A stretch of 64,000 nucleotides of DNA from Rufibacter hautae (GTDB taxonomy: Bacteria > Bacteroidota > Bacteroidia > Cytophagales > Hymenobacteraceae). The notes under the pieces are model-generated. The model saw nothing but the letters and a program-made list of their open reading frames with translations, was not told the DNA's origin and searched no databases. The DNA lies in assembly GCF_008271695.1 (NCBI RefSeq), contig NZ_VKKY01000001.1:248001-312000 (forward strand), read 5' to 3'. Every line of letters starts with the position of its first letter. Position 1 is the first letter of the stretch. This document shows, piece after piece, positions 8,390-15,925 of this stretch. The translations under genes and the position numbers were made by a program.

Positions 8390-9679
8390 CTACTGCTTAT
8401 ACACCACTCCATCCTTCATCACAAAACTCACCTGTTGCAAAAGCTTGATATCCTGCAGCGGATTCCCGCTCACGGCCACGAAATCGGCGAACTTGCCTTT
8501 TTCTATGGTGCCCAGTTTGGCGGACATGCCCAGCAGATCAGCGGCGCGGACGGTGGCGGCTTTGATGGCTTCCATGGCAGGCATGCCAGCCTCCACCATG
8601 TACTCAAACTCCTTCGCGTTCTTGCCATGCATGAACACCCCGGCATCGGTCCCGAAGGCGATCTTCACGCCTTTCTTGTACGCTTTGGCAAAAGTGCCCT
8701 GTAACTGCGGCCCAATGGCCAGGGCTTTGGGCGTGACCAATGCCGGATAATACCCCTTGATCTTGGCAGAATCAGCCACGGATTTACCGGCAGTGAGCGT
8801 GGGCACGTACCAGGTGCCGTTTTTCTTCATGAGGTTCATGGTTTCCTCGTCCATCAGCGTGCCATGTTCCACCGAAGTCACCCCGGCCCGCACGGCGCGT
8901 TTCATCCCCTCGGCTCCGTGGGCATGCACCGCCACTTTCAACCCCAGGTCATTCGCCGTTTGCACAATGGCACGGATTTCCTCCTCGGTGAACTGCGGCG
9001 CCGAGCCGTCTTTGGCCACGCTCAGCACTCCGCCCGTAGACGCTATTTTGATCAGATCGGCGCCGTTCTTGTATTGGTAGCGCACCGCTTTCCGGCATTC
9101 ATCTGGGCCGTTGGCCACGCCCTGGGCCGGGCCCGGATCGCCCTGCAGATCGGCGCGGTAGCCGTTAGTGGGGTCCATGTGGCCGCCCGTGGCCGAAATG
9201 GCTTTGCCCACTACAAACATCCGTGGGCCTTTCACCAGCCCCTGGTTAATGGCGTTGCGCAGTTGCACGTTTACGCCGCTGCCGCCCAGATCACGCACGG
9301 TGGTAAACCCGGCCATCAGGGTTTTCTCGGCGTAGCCGATAGACCGGAACGCGATAGTGCCCTGGTTTAGGGAAAGCGCCTCAGTATAGGCGGTGGGGCT
9401 GGTTTCGCTTTCAAAGTGCACGTGCATGTCCATAAAACCTGGCATCACGGTTCGGTTTTTCAGGTCAATAACTTTGGCGCCGGCAGCCGGTGAAGTGTAG
9501 CCTTTCTCTACAGATACAATCTGGTTTCCGTCAATGATCACTGTCATCTCGGCTTGGGGTTGGTCTTTGAGACCGTCAATGAGTTGTCCGCAATGCAGGT
9601 AAGTTCTTTGTGCCAAGGCCGCCGAACCAGAGAAAGCCACCAACGCCGCGGTAGCCAAAGAGTAAAAGTAGTTCTTCAT
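8390..9679 (-). CDS. Secreted amidohydrolase-family protein (imidazolonepropionase/prolidase-like)
   Basis: A 429-residue metal-dependent hydrolase with an N-terminal signal peptide (MKNYFYSLATAALVAFSGSA, cut near ALAQ). Metal-binding motifs of the amidohydrolase superfamily are visible: DMHVHFE (residues 85-91), a Lys in GADLIKIASTGG, His in VAVHAHGAEG, His in VEHGTLMDEE and Asp in FGTDAGVFMHG. The substrate cannot be read from the sequence. Exported relatives are often annotated as Xaa-Pro dipeptidases or amidohydrolases. It stands alone, with repeats on its 3' side and a palindromic element on its 5' side. Confidence 0.85.
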   Translation of the reverse strand: MKNYFYSLATAALVAFSGSAALAQRTYLHCGQLIDGLKDQPQAEMTVIIDGNQIVSVEKGYTSPAAGAKVIDLKNRTVMPGFMDMHVHFESETSPTAYTEALSLNQGTIAFRSIGYAEKTLMAGFTTVRDLGGSGVNVQLRNAINQGLVKGPRMFVVGKAISATGGHMDPTNGYRADLQGDPGPAQGVANGPDECRKAVRYQYKNGADLIKIASTGGVLSVAKDGSAPQFTEEEIRAIVQTANDLGLKVAVHAHGAEGMKRAVRAGVTSVEHGTLMDEETMNLMKKNGTWYVPTLTAGKSVADSAKIKGYYPALVTPKALAIGPQLQGTFAKAYKKGVKIAFGTDAGVFMHGKNAKEFEYMVEAGMPAMEAIKAATVRAADLLGMSAKLGTIEKGKFADFVAVSGNPLQDIKLLQQVSFVMKDGVVYKQ

Positions 9680-9757
9680 AAAAGATGGGTTGAGCTAGGT
9701 GGTTTGGTTTCCTAAAGTAGCAAAAATCTACTGATCCAGTTGGTTAAACCTTCAACC

Positions 9758-9795
9758 TGTTTCAGGGCTGTTTTCCTGAAATCAGCAATAAAACA
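9758..9795. repeat. Dispersed palindromic element, copy 4
   Basis: TGTTTCAGGGCTGTTTTCCT is followed by GAAATCAGCAATAAAACA. It lies between two divergent genes (amidohydrolase and nfeD), so it is not only a 3'-end feature. Confidence 0.5.
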
Positions 9796-9896
9796 ATTCA
9801 GCTATCCTGTTATATTTTGTAATGCCCAACGACTAATGGTTAAAACAGCATTTGTCCTTATAAATGAGTAAATTAAGGCTGTAAAAGAGAAAAGAA

Positions 9897-10328
9897 ATGG
9901 ACGTAGAATTGTGGTGGTTTTGGCTTACGGCTGGTATCCTGCTGCTGGTGGCAGAGATGCTCACGGGTACGTTCTACCTGCTTTGGTTGGGTCTGGCTTC
10001 CCTGGTGGCCGCCGGGCTTGCCTACCTTTTCCCCGAGAACCTGTGGCTTCCGCCGCTGGCTGCGAGCATTACCGGCCTGCTCCTGACGCTGCTCTCCAAA
10101 CCGCTTACTGCCCGGGCGCGCTTGGCCCGAGGTTTCCAGGACCCGGTCCATGATTTGGTGAACAAGAAGGGCGAGGTGATAGAAGCGCTGGTTCCCGGTA
10201 AATTGGGCATCGTGCGGGTGGGCAACGAGGTGTGGTCGGCGAAGGCGCCGGAAGAACTCCCCCCCGGCCAGCGGATACTGGTGGTGAACCAGAGCAGCAC
10301 GGTTCTCCAGGTGGTGCCTATCAAATAG
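9897..10328 (+). CDS. NfeD-family membrane protein
   Basis: A 143-residue short NfeD protein. Residues 5-75 are hydrophobic with two to three membrane segments (WWFWLTAGILLLVAEMLTG, FYLLWLGLASLVAAGLAYLF, PPLAASITGLLLTLL). Residues 90-143 match the soluble OB-fold domain (GEVIEALVPGKLGIVRVGNEVWSAKAP ends in RILVV). NfeD proteins pair with SPFH/stomatin proteins in membrane quality control, and the next gene, 67 bases downstream, is such a partner. Confidence 0.85.
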   Translation: MDVELWWFWLTAGILLLVAEMLTGTFYLLWLGLASLVAAGLAYLFPENLWLPPLAASITGLLLTLLSKPLTARARLARGFQDPVHDLVNKKGEVIEALVPGKLGIVRVGNEVWSAKAPEELPPGQRILVVNQSSTVLQVVPIK

Positions 10329-10395
10329 GCCCGCAGAATTTGTCTTGGCATGAACAGAAGTCTACAAAATCGTCACTCCTTCACTCTCAACTGAT

Positions 10396-11346
10396 ATGAC
10401 TACATCCCTCATTATCCTTGCCTCCGTGATTGTGCTCATCGCCCTCTCCGTCCGGATCATCCAACAGCAGCGGGTGGCCGTGGTAGAGCGCCTGGGCAAG
10501 TTCCAACGGATCATGCAGCCCGGCCTGAACCTGTTCATTCCCATCGTAGACCGGGTACGGGTGTACCACGATCTGCGCATCCAGCAGACCAACGTACCGC
10601 CTCAGTCCGTCATCACCCGCGACAACGTGCAGGTGCTTATTGACACCATCGTGTTCTACCAAGTGGTGGGCCCCGAGCAGGCCACCTACGGCATCTTTGA
10701 CTATGTGCTGGGTGTGCGCAACATCACCACCGCCACCATGCGGCAAATCATAGGCAACCTGGAACTGGACGAGACCCTATCGGGCCGCGAGCGGATTTCC
10801 GCCGAGATCAGGACGGCGCTGGACGAGGCCACCGAGAAATGGGGCGTGCGCATTGAACGCGTAGAGGTCATCGACATTAAACCGCCCATGGACATTCAGG
10901 AAGCCATGGACAAGCAGATGAAAGCCGAGCGGAACCGCCGCGCCATCATTCTGGAGGCCGAGGCTGCCAAACAAGACATGATCCTCCGCGCCGAGGGGGA
11001 CCGGGCCAGTAAGATCCTACGAGCCGAGGGTGAGCGCGCTGCCCGGGAACTGGATGCCCTAGGCCAGGCCAAAGCCATCAAAGACATCGCGGAGGCCGAG
11101 AAATCCCGCATCCAATTGCTGCAGGAAGCCGGCCTTGATGAACGGGTCCTCACCTATCGCTCCTTCGAAGCCTTGGAGAAGCTGTCCATGGGCCCGGCCA
11201 ACAAGATTTTCCTGCCCACCAACGCCGTGGAAACTCTGGGCAACATCGGCGCCATTGCTGACATGCTTAAGGGCAGCCGAGACAAAGTAGATTCTACCCT
11301 CCTTTCCAGAAAACCGGCCCAAAACGGAGACAAAGTAGCTCACTAG
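10396..11346 (+). CDS. SPFH/Band 7 (stomatin-like, QmcA type) protein
   Basis: A 316-residue protein with an N-terminal membrane segment (SLIILASVIVLIALSVRII), then a Band 7/SPFH domain (residues 20-190) with VVERLGKFQRIMQPGLNLFI and VITRDNVQVLIDTIVFY. A long helical coiled region follows (EAEAAKQDMILRAEGDRASK, repeated with variation near 190-240). It resembles QmcA/YbbK-type stomatins that form oligomeric membrane rings. It probably works with the upstream NfeD protein. The terminator at 11368-11412 ends the two-gene unit. Confidence 0.9.
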   Translation: MTTSLIILASVIVLIALSVRIIQQQRVAVVERLGKFQRIMQPGLNLFIPIVDRVRVYHDLRIQQTNVPPQSVITRDNVQVLIDTIVFYQVVGPEQATYGIFDYVLGVRNITTATMRQIIGNLELDETLSGRERISAEIRTALDEATEKWGVRIERVEVIDIKPPMDIQEAMDKQMKAERNRRAIILEAEAAKQDMILRAEGDRASKILRAEGERAARELDALGQAKAIKDIAEAEKSRIQLLQEAGLDERVLTYRSFEALEKLSMGPANKIFLPTNAVETLGNIGAIADMLKGSRDKVDSTLLSRKPAQNGDKVAH

Positions 11347-11367
11347 AAAGCAACGTGTTTACTATTT

Positions 11368-11412
11368 AAAGAGAAGGCCTCGCAGTTAATTTCTGCGAGG
11401 CCTTCTCTTTTT
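11368..11412 (+). terminator. Hairpin terminator after the SPFH gene
   Basis: Arms AAAGAGAAGGCCTCGCAG and CTGCGAGGCCTTCTCTTT with a 6-7 base loop and a T tail. It starts 22 bases after the stop. Confidence 0.92.
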
Positions 11413-11475
11413 GCGTCTCGGAGTAGCATTAATCAGGAATGTCCAAGATTCCTGATTGATTAAGAATTCGCACTA

Positions 11476-11649
11476 CGCATTCCGTCCCCCTTTGAAGGGG
11501 GTAGGGGGATGACAAGGCCGTGGCAAGAACCTTTAGACTTCCGCTGAAAGCTAGGGCAACCACAAGGGATTGCCCCTACAAAAGCGAAAATGTGTAAGTC
11601 AGCACGCGTAAATTATCCCCCTACCCCCTTCCAAGGGGGACGGAATGCG
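11476..11649. repeat. Inverted repeat, 35-base arms, enclosing another repeat
   Basis: Arms 11476-11510 and 11615-11649 match at 34 of 35 positions as reverse complements. Each arm itself folds (CCCCCTTTGAAGGGGG). The interior holds one 27-base arm of the 8116 family at 11553-11579. The overall shape resembles a MITE-type element. A half-element of similar sequence is at 42133-42166. Confidence 0.85.
11553..11579. repeat. Single arm of the 27-base GTAGGGGCAATCCC family
   Basis: Identical to the arm at 8162-8188. It lies inside the 11476-11649 inverted repeat. Confidence 0.9.
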
Positions 11650-11702
11650 TGGTCTGTGATAAAAGGAGTGTTGGTGTTACTAGCGGTTGCTTCAAAAAAA
11701 TT

Positions 11703-11754
11703 AGCCCTTCGGTTTAGCCTTTGTTTCTTAAAACGAGGGCTAAAACGAAGGGCT
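11703..11754. repeat. Dispersed palindromic element, extended hairpin
   Basis: The outer arms AGCCCTTCGGTTTAGCC and GGCTAAAACGAAGGGCT pair almost fully around a TTTGTTTCTTAAAACGAG core. It is 24 bases past the rhomboid gene stop at 11778 (minus strand), so it probably serves as its terminator. Confidence 0.7.
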
Positions 11755-11777
11755 CTTAACTGAAATCAACTACCGAT

Positions 11778-12695
11778 TTACTTCTGGCTGGCTTTGAAAA
11801 GTTTCTGTTTCTCCTCTTTGGTGAGGCTCTCGTAGCCGGAGACGGAGATCTTGTCCAGAATCTGGTCTATTTCCAGTTGTGAGGGGTTGCCGGGGATGTT
11901 GGAGGTGCCGGTCATAGAAGACGAGGCAGAGCTGGTGTAGGGCCGGTTCGGATTTTTATAGGCTACCTTTAAGGGTGACCGGCGCTGGAAAATGCCTCTG
12001 AAGAAACCCAGAACCGCCTGCAGAGGCCGGCCCCAGTCTGAGCCGCGCTGCAGTTGGCGCACGTACAGAAAACCCAAAATGGCACCACCTAAGTGCGCGA
12101 TATTCCCGCCTGCGTTTCCGCCGGTGGCCCCTGAGATAGATAGCAGCACCATGACCAAGGCAATGTACTTGATCCGGATAGGTCCGATGAGGATGAGGTT
12201 GAAGGTGTAGTTGGGCAACAGCGTGGCGGCAGCTACCATAATGGCGATCACACTACCAGAGGCTCCCATCATGAAAGACCCCTCGGCGCGGAGTTGCAGG
12301 TACGGGATGGTGTTGTAGCTGACAAGGTAAATCAGGCCACCAGCCAGTCCGCCCAGCACGTAGAGGTTCACCAACCGTTTATCGCCCAGGTACTCTCTTA
12401 TCAGCATACCAAACCAGTACAGGTTGAGCATGTTGAACAGGATATGGAAGAACTCCAAATGCGTGAAGAAGTAGGTGATGATAGTCCAGAACCGGAACGC
12501 GAAGAGCTGTAGGTTGGAAGGCATGCTCAGGAAGGTCATCAGGTAGGCAAACATGCCGCCCGAGCCGCTCAGCGTCATAACCGTGCGCAGAATAATGAGA
12601 ACCGCAAACACCACCACATTGATGAAAATGAGCTGGTGCAGGGCATTGTTCCCCTTGCTGAACGCCGATCTTATATCGTCAAAAATACTGGTCAT
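11778..12695 (-). CDS. Rhomboid-family intramembrane serine protease (downstream copy)
   Basis: A 305-residue polytopic protein. The catalytic Ser is in GASGSVIAIM and the catalytic His in IAHLGGAILGFLY. Other rhomboid text is HILFNMLNLYWFGMLIREYLG and GLAGGLIYLVSY. About six membrane segments span residues 25-215. Residues 220-305 are a soluble tail rich in Ser, Pro and Asn with SGYESLTKEEKQKLF at the end, a motif common at rhomboid C-termini in this phylum. It starts 3 bases after the upstream rhomboid gene ends, so the pair is co-translated. Substrates are unknown. Confidence 0.88.
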   Translation of the reverse strand: MTSIFDDIRSAFSKGNNALHQLIFINVVVFAVLIILRTVMTLSGSGGMFAYLMTFLSMPSNLQLFAFRFWTIITYFFTHLEFFHILFNMLNLYWFGMLIREYLGDKRLVNLYVLGGLAGGLIYLVSYNTIPYLQLRAEGSFMMGASGSVIAIMVAAATLLPNYTFNLILIGPIRIKYIALVMVLLSISGATGGNAGGNIAHLGGAILGFLYVRQLQRGSDWGRPLQAVLGFFRGIFQRRSPLKVAYKNPNRPYTSSASSSMTGTSNIPGNPSQLEIDQILDKISVSGYESLTKEEKQKLFKASQK

Positions 12696-12698
12696 AGT

Positions 12699-13478
12699 TT
12701 AGTAAAAATTGTTGCGTTGCCGTTCCCAAAGTTTCAGTAAGATATACGCAAAAAGCATCCCCCCCAAATGCGCGTAGTGCGCCACGTTATCGCCGGGAGT
12801 TCTATTTAATCCCGAATATAATTCAAAAGCGCCGTACATAAGTACAAAGTACTTGGCTTTGATGGGCACCGGGAAAAACAGCAGCATCAGCTCGGTATTG
12901 GGGAACAGCATCCCGAAGGCCATCAGAATCCCGAAAACCGCGCCAGAAGCGCCCAGCATGGGGCTGTCTACCACCACCTCGGTCATACGGGAGGCGAATG
13001 ATTTGGCTTGCATGATTAATTGGGCATCTTTAGGGTTGCGGTTGAAATCAATGAGGAATGCCTCCATGCCGCGCACATTAATGCCGCCTTTCTCCAGCAA
13101 GTTCTTGAAGTCTATAGGATCTGGGTTCTGCATAAAGGCCGCCGCACCGTCCAGCACCTGAGTGATCTCATAATGGTGCACCAGAGAATACAGCAGACTG
13201 GCGCCAAGGCCCGTGATCAGGTAAAACGAAAGAAACCGCAGCTCGCCCCAGTACCGCTCCAGCATGGGCCCGAAGATAAACAAGCTGAACATGTTGCTGA
13301 ACAGGTGGCCCAGGTTCCCGTGCATAAACATGTGGGTCACAAATTGGTACGGCCGGAAAGCATCTGAGCGGATATCGTGCAAGGCAAACATTTCCGTTGG
13401 AAACAACCTGTCGCTTAAGAAGAACATCAGCACGTTCAGAATAAGCAGGTTACGCACCATGGGCGTGATGGGTGGCAT
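12699..13478 (-). CDS. Rhomboid-family intramembrane serine protease (upstream copy)
   Basis: A 259-residue rhomboid with MPPITPMVRNLLILNVLMFF at the start, HMFMHGNLGHLFSNMFSLFIFG, the catalytic Ser in LGASGAVFGILMAFG and His in AHYAHLGGMLFAY. It has a longer loop (about residues 95-165) between membrane segments than its neighbour. It differs clearly in sequence from the downstream copy, so this is an old or independent pair rather than a recent duplication. The gap to mutL (13479-13677) shows nothing certain. Confidence 0.88.
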   Translation of the reverse strand: MPPITPMVRNLLILNVLMFFLSDRLFPTEMFALHDIRSDAFRPYQFVTHMFMHGNLGHLFSNMFSLFIFGPMLERYWGELRFLSFYLITGLGASLLYSLVHHYEITQVLDGAAAFMQNPDPIDFKNLLEKGGINVRGMEAFLIDFNRNPKDAQLIMQAKSFASRMTEVVVDSPMLGASGAVFGILMAFGMLFPNTELMLLFFPVPIKAKYFVLMYGAFELYSGLNRTPGDNVAHYAHLGGMLFAYILLKLWERQRNNFY

Positions 13479-13677
13479 AGAAGGACGTTAAGTATGTATA
13501 GTTTAAAGGAAACGAAAAAGCCGGGCAAAACCATGCGGTCCCAACCTTTTCTCCTTTAGGTAACCGGTTTTGAAAGTAATGGTTCTGCTTACAACAGTAC
13601 GACGGAATGCCCCTTAATGGTACCCAGACCCGCTTAAAAAATCAGCTATCTCCTTCTTTCCACCTTCGCGCGCAAGG

Positions 13678-15531
13678 TTACCCCCGCAGAAACAGGTCCT
13701 GGAGTTGCTCGGTCTGCAGAATCACCAGCGTTTTCTGCCCGCTGGGCGTGTAGTTGGGCACCTGGCACCCAAACAACCTGTCTACCAGCGCGTTCATCTC
13801 CTGGTCACTCAGCCGGCCCGTGAGGCGCGAGGCCACGCGCTTGGCCATGGCCCGGGCCAGGTTTTCCTGCCGATCCACCTTCAAGGCCGATAGGTTGTTC
13901 TTGTACTGCTCCAGCAGCCCTTCAATGAGTTCTTTCTCATCGCGCAGCGGAATCTCCGCCGGAATCCCGTTCACCACCAGCGTATTGTTCCCGAAATCAT
14001 TGAACACGAAGCCCAGCGCCGTGAACTCCTCAGACAACTCCATCACCAGAGAGAAATCGGCGGGCGAGAGCTGCAGGGTCTGCGGAAAGAGCAGTTGCTG
14101 GGAGGCGCCGGTGCGTTTACCCAAAGCCTGGCTGTATTTCTCGTACAAGATTCGCTCCTGGGCTGCCTGCTGGTCCACTACCATCAACCCCGATTTTACC
14201 TGCACCATGAGGTATTTCTGGTGCACCTGCAAGGTTTTGGAGCCGCCCGTCATGCTGTTTTTTGATGGTGTGAGAGAATCCTCCTCCTCTTCTGGGAAAA
14301 GGTTGGTGTCAGGTGATGAAGTGGCCCGCGACACCTCGCGGGTGGGGGCGAAATCTGAATAGCTGTCGTCTCTATCGCCACCGCCCGAGGCCCGGGAAGT
14401 GAACGTGGTAGGCTGACTTGCTCTCGCCGAGGCCCGGGGCGCCAGCGCGGGCGCGGTCTCAAAGTCCATAGAGGCCGGGAATTTCATGGGCTGCAGCGGA
14501 ATGTAGTTCACATCGGCCCCAAAATCCAGCGACGGGGCGATGTTGTGCAGTCCCAGGCTCTGCTTTACGGCCGCCCGCACAATGGCGTACACGGTTTTCT
14601 CGTCCTCAAACTTGATTTCGGTCTTGGTGGGATGCACGTTGATGTCAATCGTTTCCGGCGCGATTTCCAGAAAAAGCACGTAAAACGGAAAACTGTCTTT
14701 GGGCAGCAGGCCCTCAAAGGCGGTAAGCACCGCGTGGTTCAGGTACTGGCTCTTGATGTAGCGGTTGTTCACGAAGAAAAACTGCTCGCCGCGGCTCTTC
14801 TTGGCAAACTCGGGTTTCCCGATGTAGCCTTTGACCGTGAGGAACGGTGTGGTCTCCTCGCAGGCCGCCATCTGTTCTTTGTACTCTTTCCCGAAAATGC
14901 TCACAATCCGCTGGCTCAGCTTCCCGGCGGGCAGATTCATCACCTCCACCTCGTTCTGGTACAAAGCAAAGGCAATCTCTGGGTTGGCCAGGGCCACGCG
15001 CTGAAACTCGTCCAGGATGTGGCGCATCTCCACGGGGTTGGTCTTGAGGAAATTGCGGCGGGCGGGCACGTTGAAAAACAGATTCTTCACGCTCACCACC
15101 GTTCCCTCGGCCATGGCCACCGGCTCCTGCTTGATGACTTCGTTGCCTTCAATGGTGAGGCAAGAACCCAGTTCTGCCCCGCGAGCGCGGGTCTTCAGTT
15201 CCACCTGGGCTACCGCCGCAATAGAGGCCATGGCCTCACCGCGGAAACCCATGGTCCGGATGCGGAAAAGGTCTTCAGTGGTCTTTATTTTGGACGTGGC
15301 GTGCCGCTCAAAGCACATGCGGGCGTCGGTCTCGGTCATGCCTACCCCATCGTCCACCACCTGAATGAGCTGCTTGCCCGCGTCTTTGATGATTAAGGTT
15401 ACGCTGCTGCTGCGCGCGTCTACGCTATTCTCCAACAACTCCTTTACCACTGAGGCCGGGCGCTGCACCACTTCGCCGGCGGCGATCTGGTTGGCCAGGT
15501 ACTCGGGTAACAATCGGATGATATCTGCCAT
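13678..15531 (-). CDS. mutL: DNA mismatch repair protein MutL
   Basis: A 617-residue MutL. The GHKL ATPase domain (residues 1-330) has IAAGEVVQRPASVVKELLEN, DDGVGM, ATSKI and GFRGEAMASIAA. A variable Ser/Thr/Ala-rich linker covers about 345-430. The C-terminal dimerisation domain (about 430-617) includes VVDQQAAQERILYEKY and ends with FGCQVPNYTPSGQKTLVIL. The endonuclease metal motif of MutL is normally DQHA-x2-E-x4-E. Here the His is Gln and the spacing is kept. It lies opposite the GH3 fusion gene across a 377-base gap. Confidence 0.93.
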   Translation of the reverse strand: MADIIRLLPEYLANQIAAGEVVQRPASVVKELLENSVDARSSSVTLIIKDAGKQLIQVVDDGVGMTETDARMCFERHATSKIKTTEDLFRIRTMGFRGEAMASIAAVAQVELKTRARGAELGSCLTIEGNEVIKQEPVAMAEGTVVSVKNLFFNVPARRNFLKTNPVEMRHILDEFQRVALANPEIAFALYQNEVEVMNLPAGKLSQRIVSIFGKEYKEQMAACEETTPFLTVKGYIGKPEFAKKSRGEQFFFVNNRYIKSQYLNHAVLTAFEGLLPKDSFPFYVLFLEIAPETIDINVHPTKTEIKFEDEKTVYAIVRAAVKQSLGLHNIAPSLDFGADVNYIPLQPMKFPASMDFETAPALAPRASARASQPTTFTSRASGGGDRDDSYSDFAPTREVSRATSSPDTNLFPEEEEDSLTPSKNSMTGGSKTLQVHQKYLMVQVKSGLMVVDQQAAQERILYEKYSQALGKRTGASQQLLFPQTLQLSPADFSLVMELSEEFTALGFVFNDFGNNTLVVNGIPAEIPLRDEKELIEGLLEQYKNNLSALKVDRQENLARAMAKRVASRLTGRLSDQEMNALVDRLFGCQVPNYTPSGQKTLVILQTEQLQDLFLRG

Positions 15532-15908
15532 ACAAACTTCCCTGCGTAGTTTTTATTTTCCTCTTCGGGGGCGGCCTTTCCGGCGGTGAAACCAAGGGGT
15601 TTCGCCAACTTTTCAGACACCGAAGCAAATTTTTGAGTAATATTACCAGCTTAAACGGCGGCCTTACCTCCCTAGCCTTCTGGCTTTTCGCTCTTTTTCC
15701 GCACTTTTTCCCGCTCCAAAAGGACAGGGATTGACTGGAAACGGGGTTGGAGCCAAAATGGGGAGGAGTCGCTCTGAACAAATCCTGTTTTATGCCGTTT
15801 TTTCAAATTCCGGCCCAAAACGCTTCAGAGCCACTCAGCCGCGGCTAGTTTTCCTCTGCGAAATTAGCCCTATGAAACAGTTATTCAAATTAAATTACGC
15901 GTTGCGAA
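15532..15908. other. Gap mutL/GH3 fusion gene
   Basis: A short hairpin is at 15582-15606 (GGCGGTGAAACC paired with GGGTTTCGCC). A palindromic-family copy is at 15787-15824. A 17-codon open frame starts at 15872 and overlaps the downstream gene. No other gene-like sequence is seen. Confidence 0.6.
15787..15824 (+). repeat. Dispersed palindromic element
   Basis: GCCGTTTTTTCAAATTCCGG followed by CCCAAAACGCTTC gives the family order GTTTT, loop, GGCC, AAAACG. It is a weak copy. Confidence 0.45.
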
Positions 15909-15925
15909 ATGCTAAAGCGATATAG
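15872..15925 (+). CDS. Possible 17-residue leader peptide
   Basis: ATG at 15872 opens MKQLFKLNYALRNAKAI and stops at 15925, 17 bases inside the downstream gene, which starts at 15909 in another frame. The start lacks a clear ribosome-binding site. It could couple translation or mark an altered 5' end of the larger gene. No homology is claimed. Confidence 0.25.
   Translation: MKQLFKLNYALRNAKAI

Larger units (their letters stand above)
11347..11777. other. Gene-free gap SPFH/rhomboid: nested repeats
   Basis: No gene seen. It contains the SPFH terminator, a 35-base inverted repeat enclosing a lone 27-base repeat arm, and a palindromic element at 11703-11754. Confidence 0.8.

Noticed and set aside
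12699-13478. Recent duplication of the rhomboid gene
   Set aside because: The two proteins differ through most of their length, and only the fold and motifs are shared.
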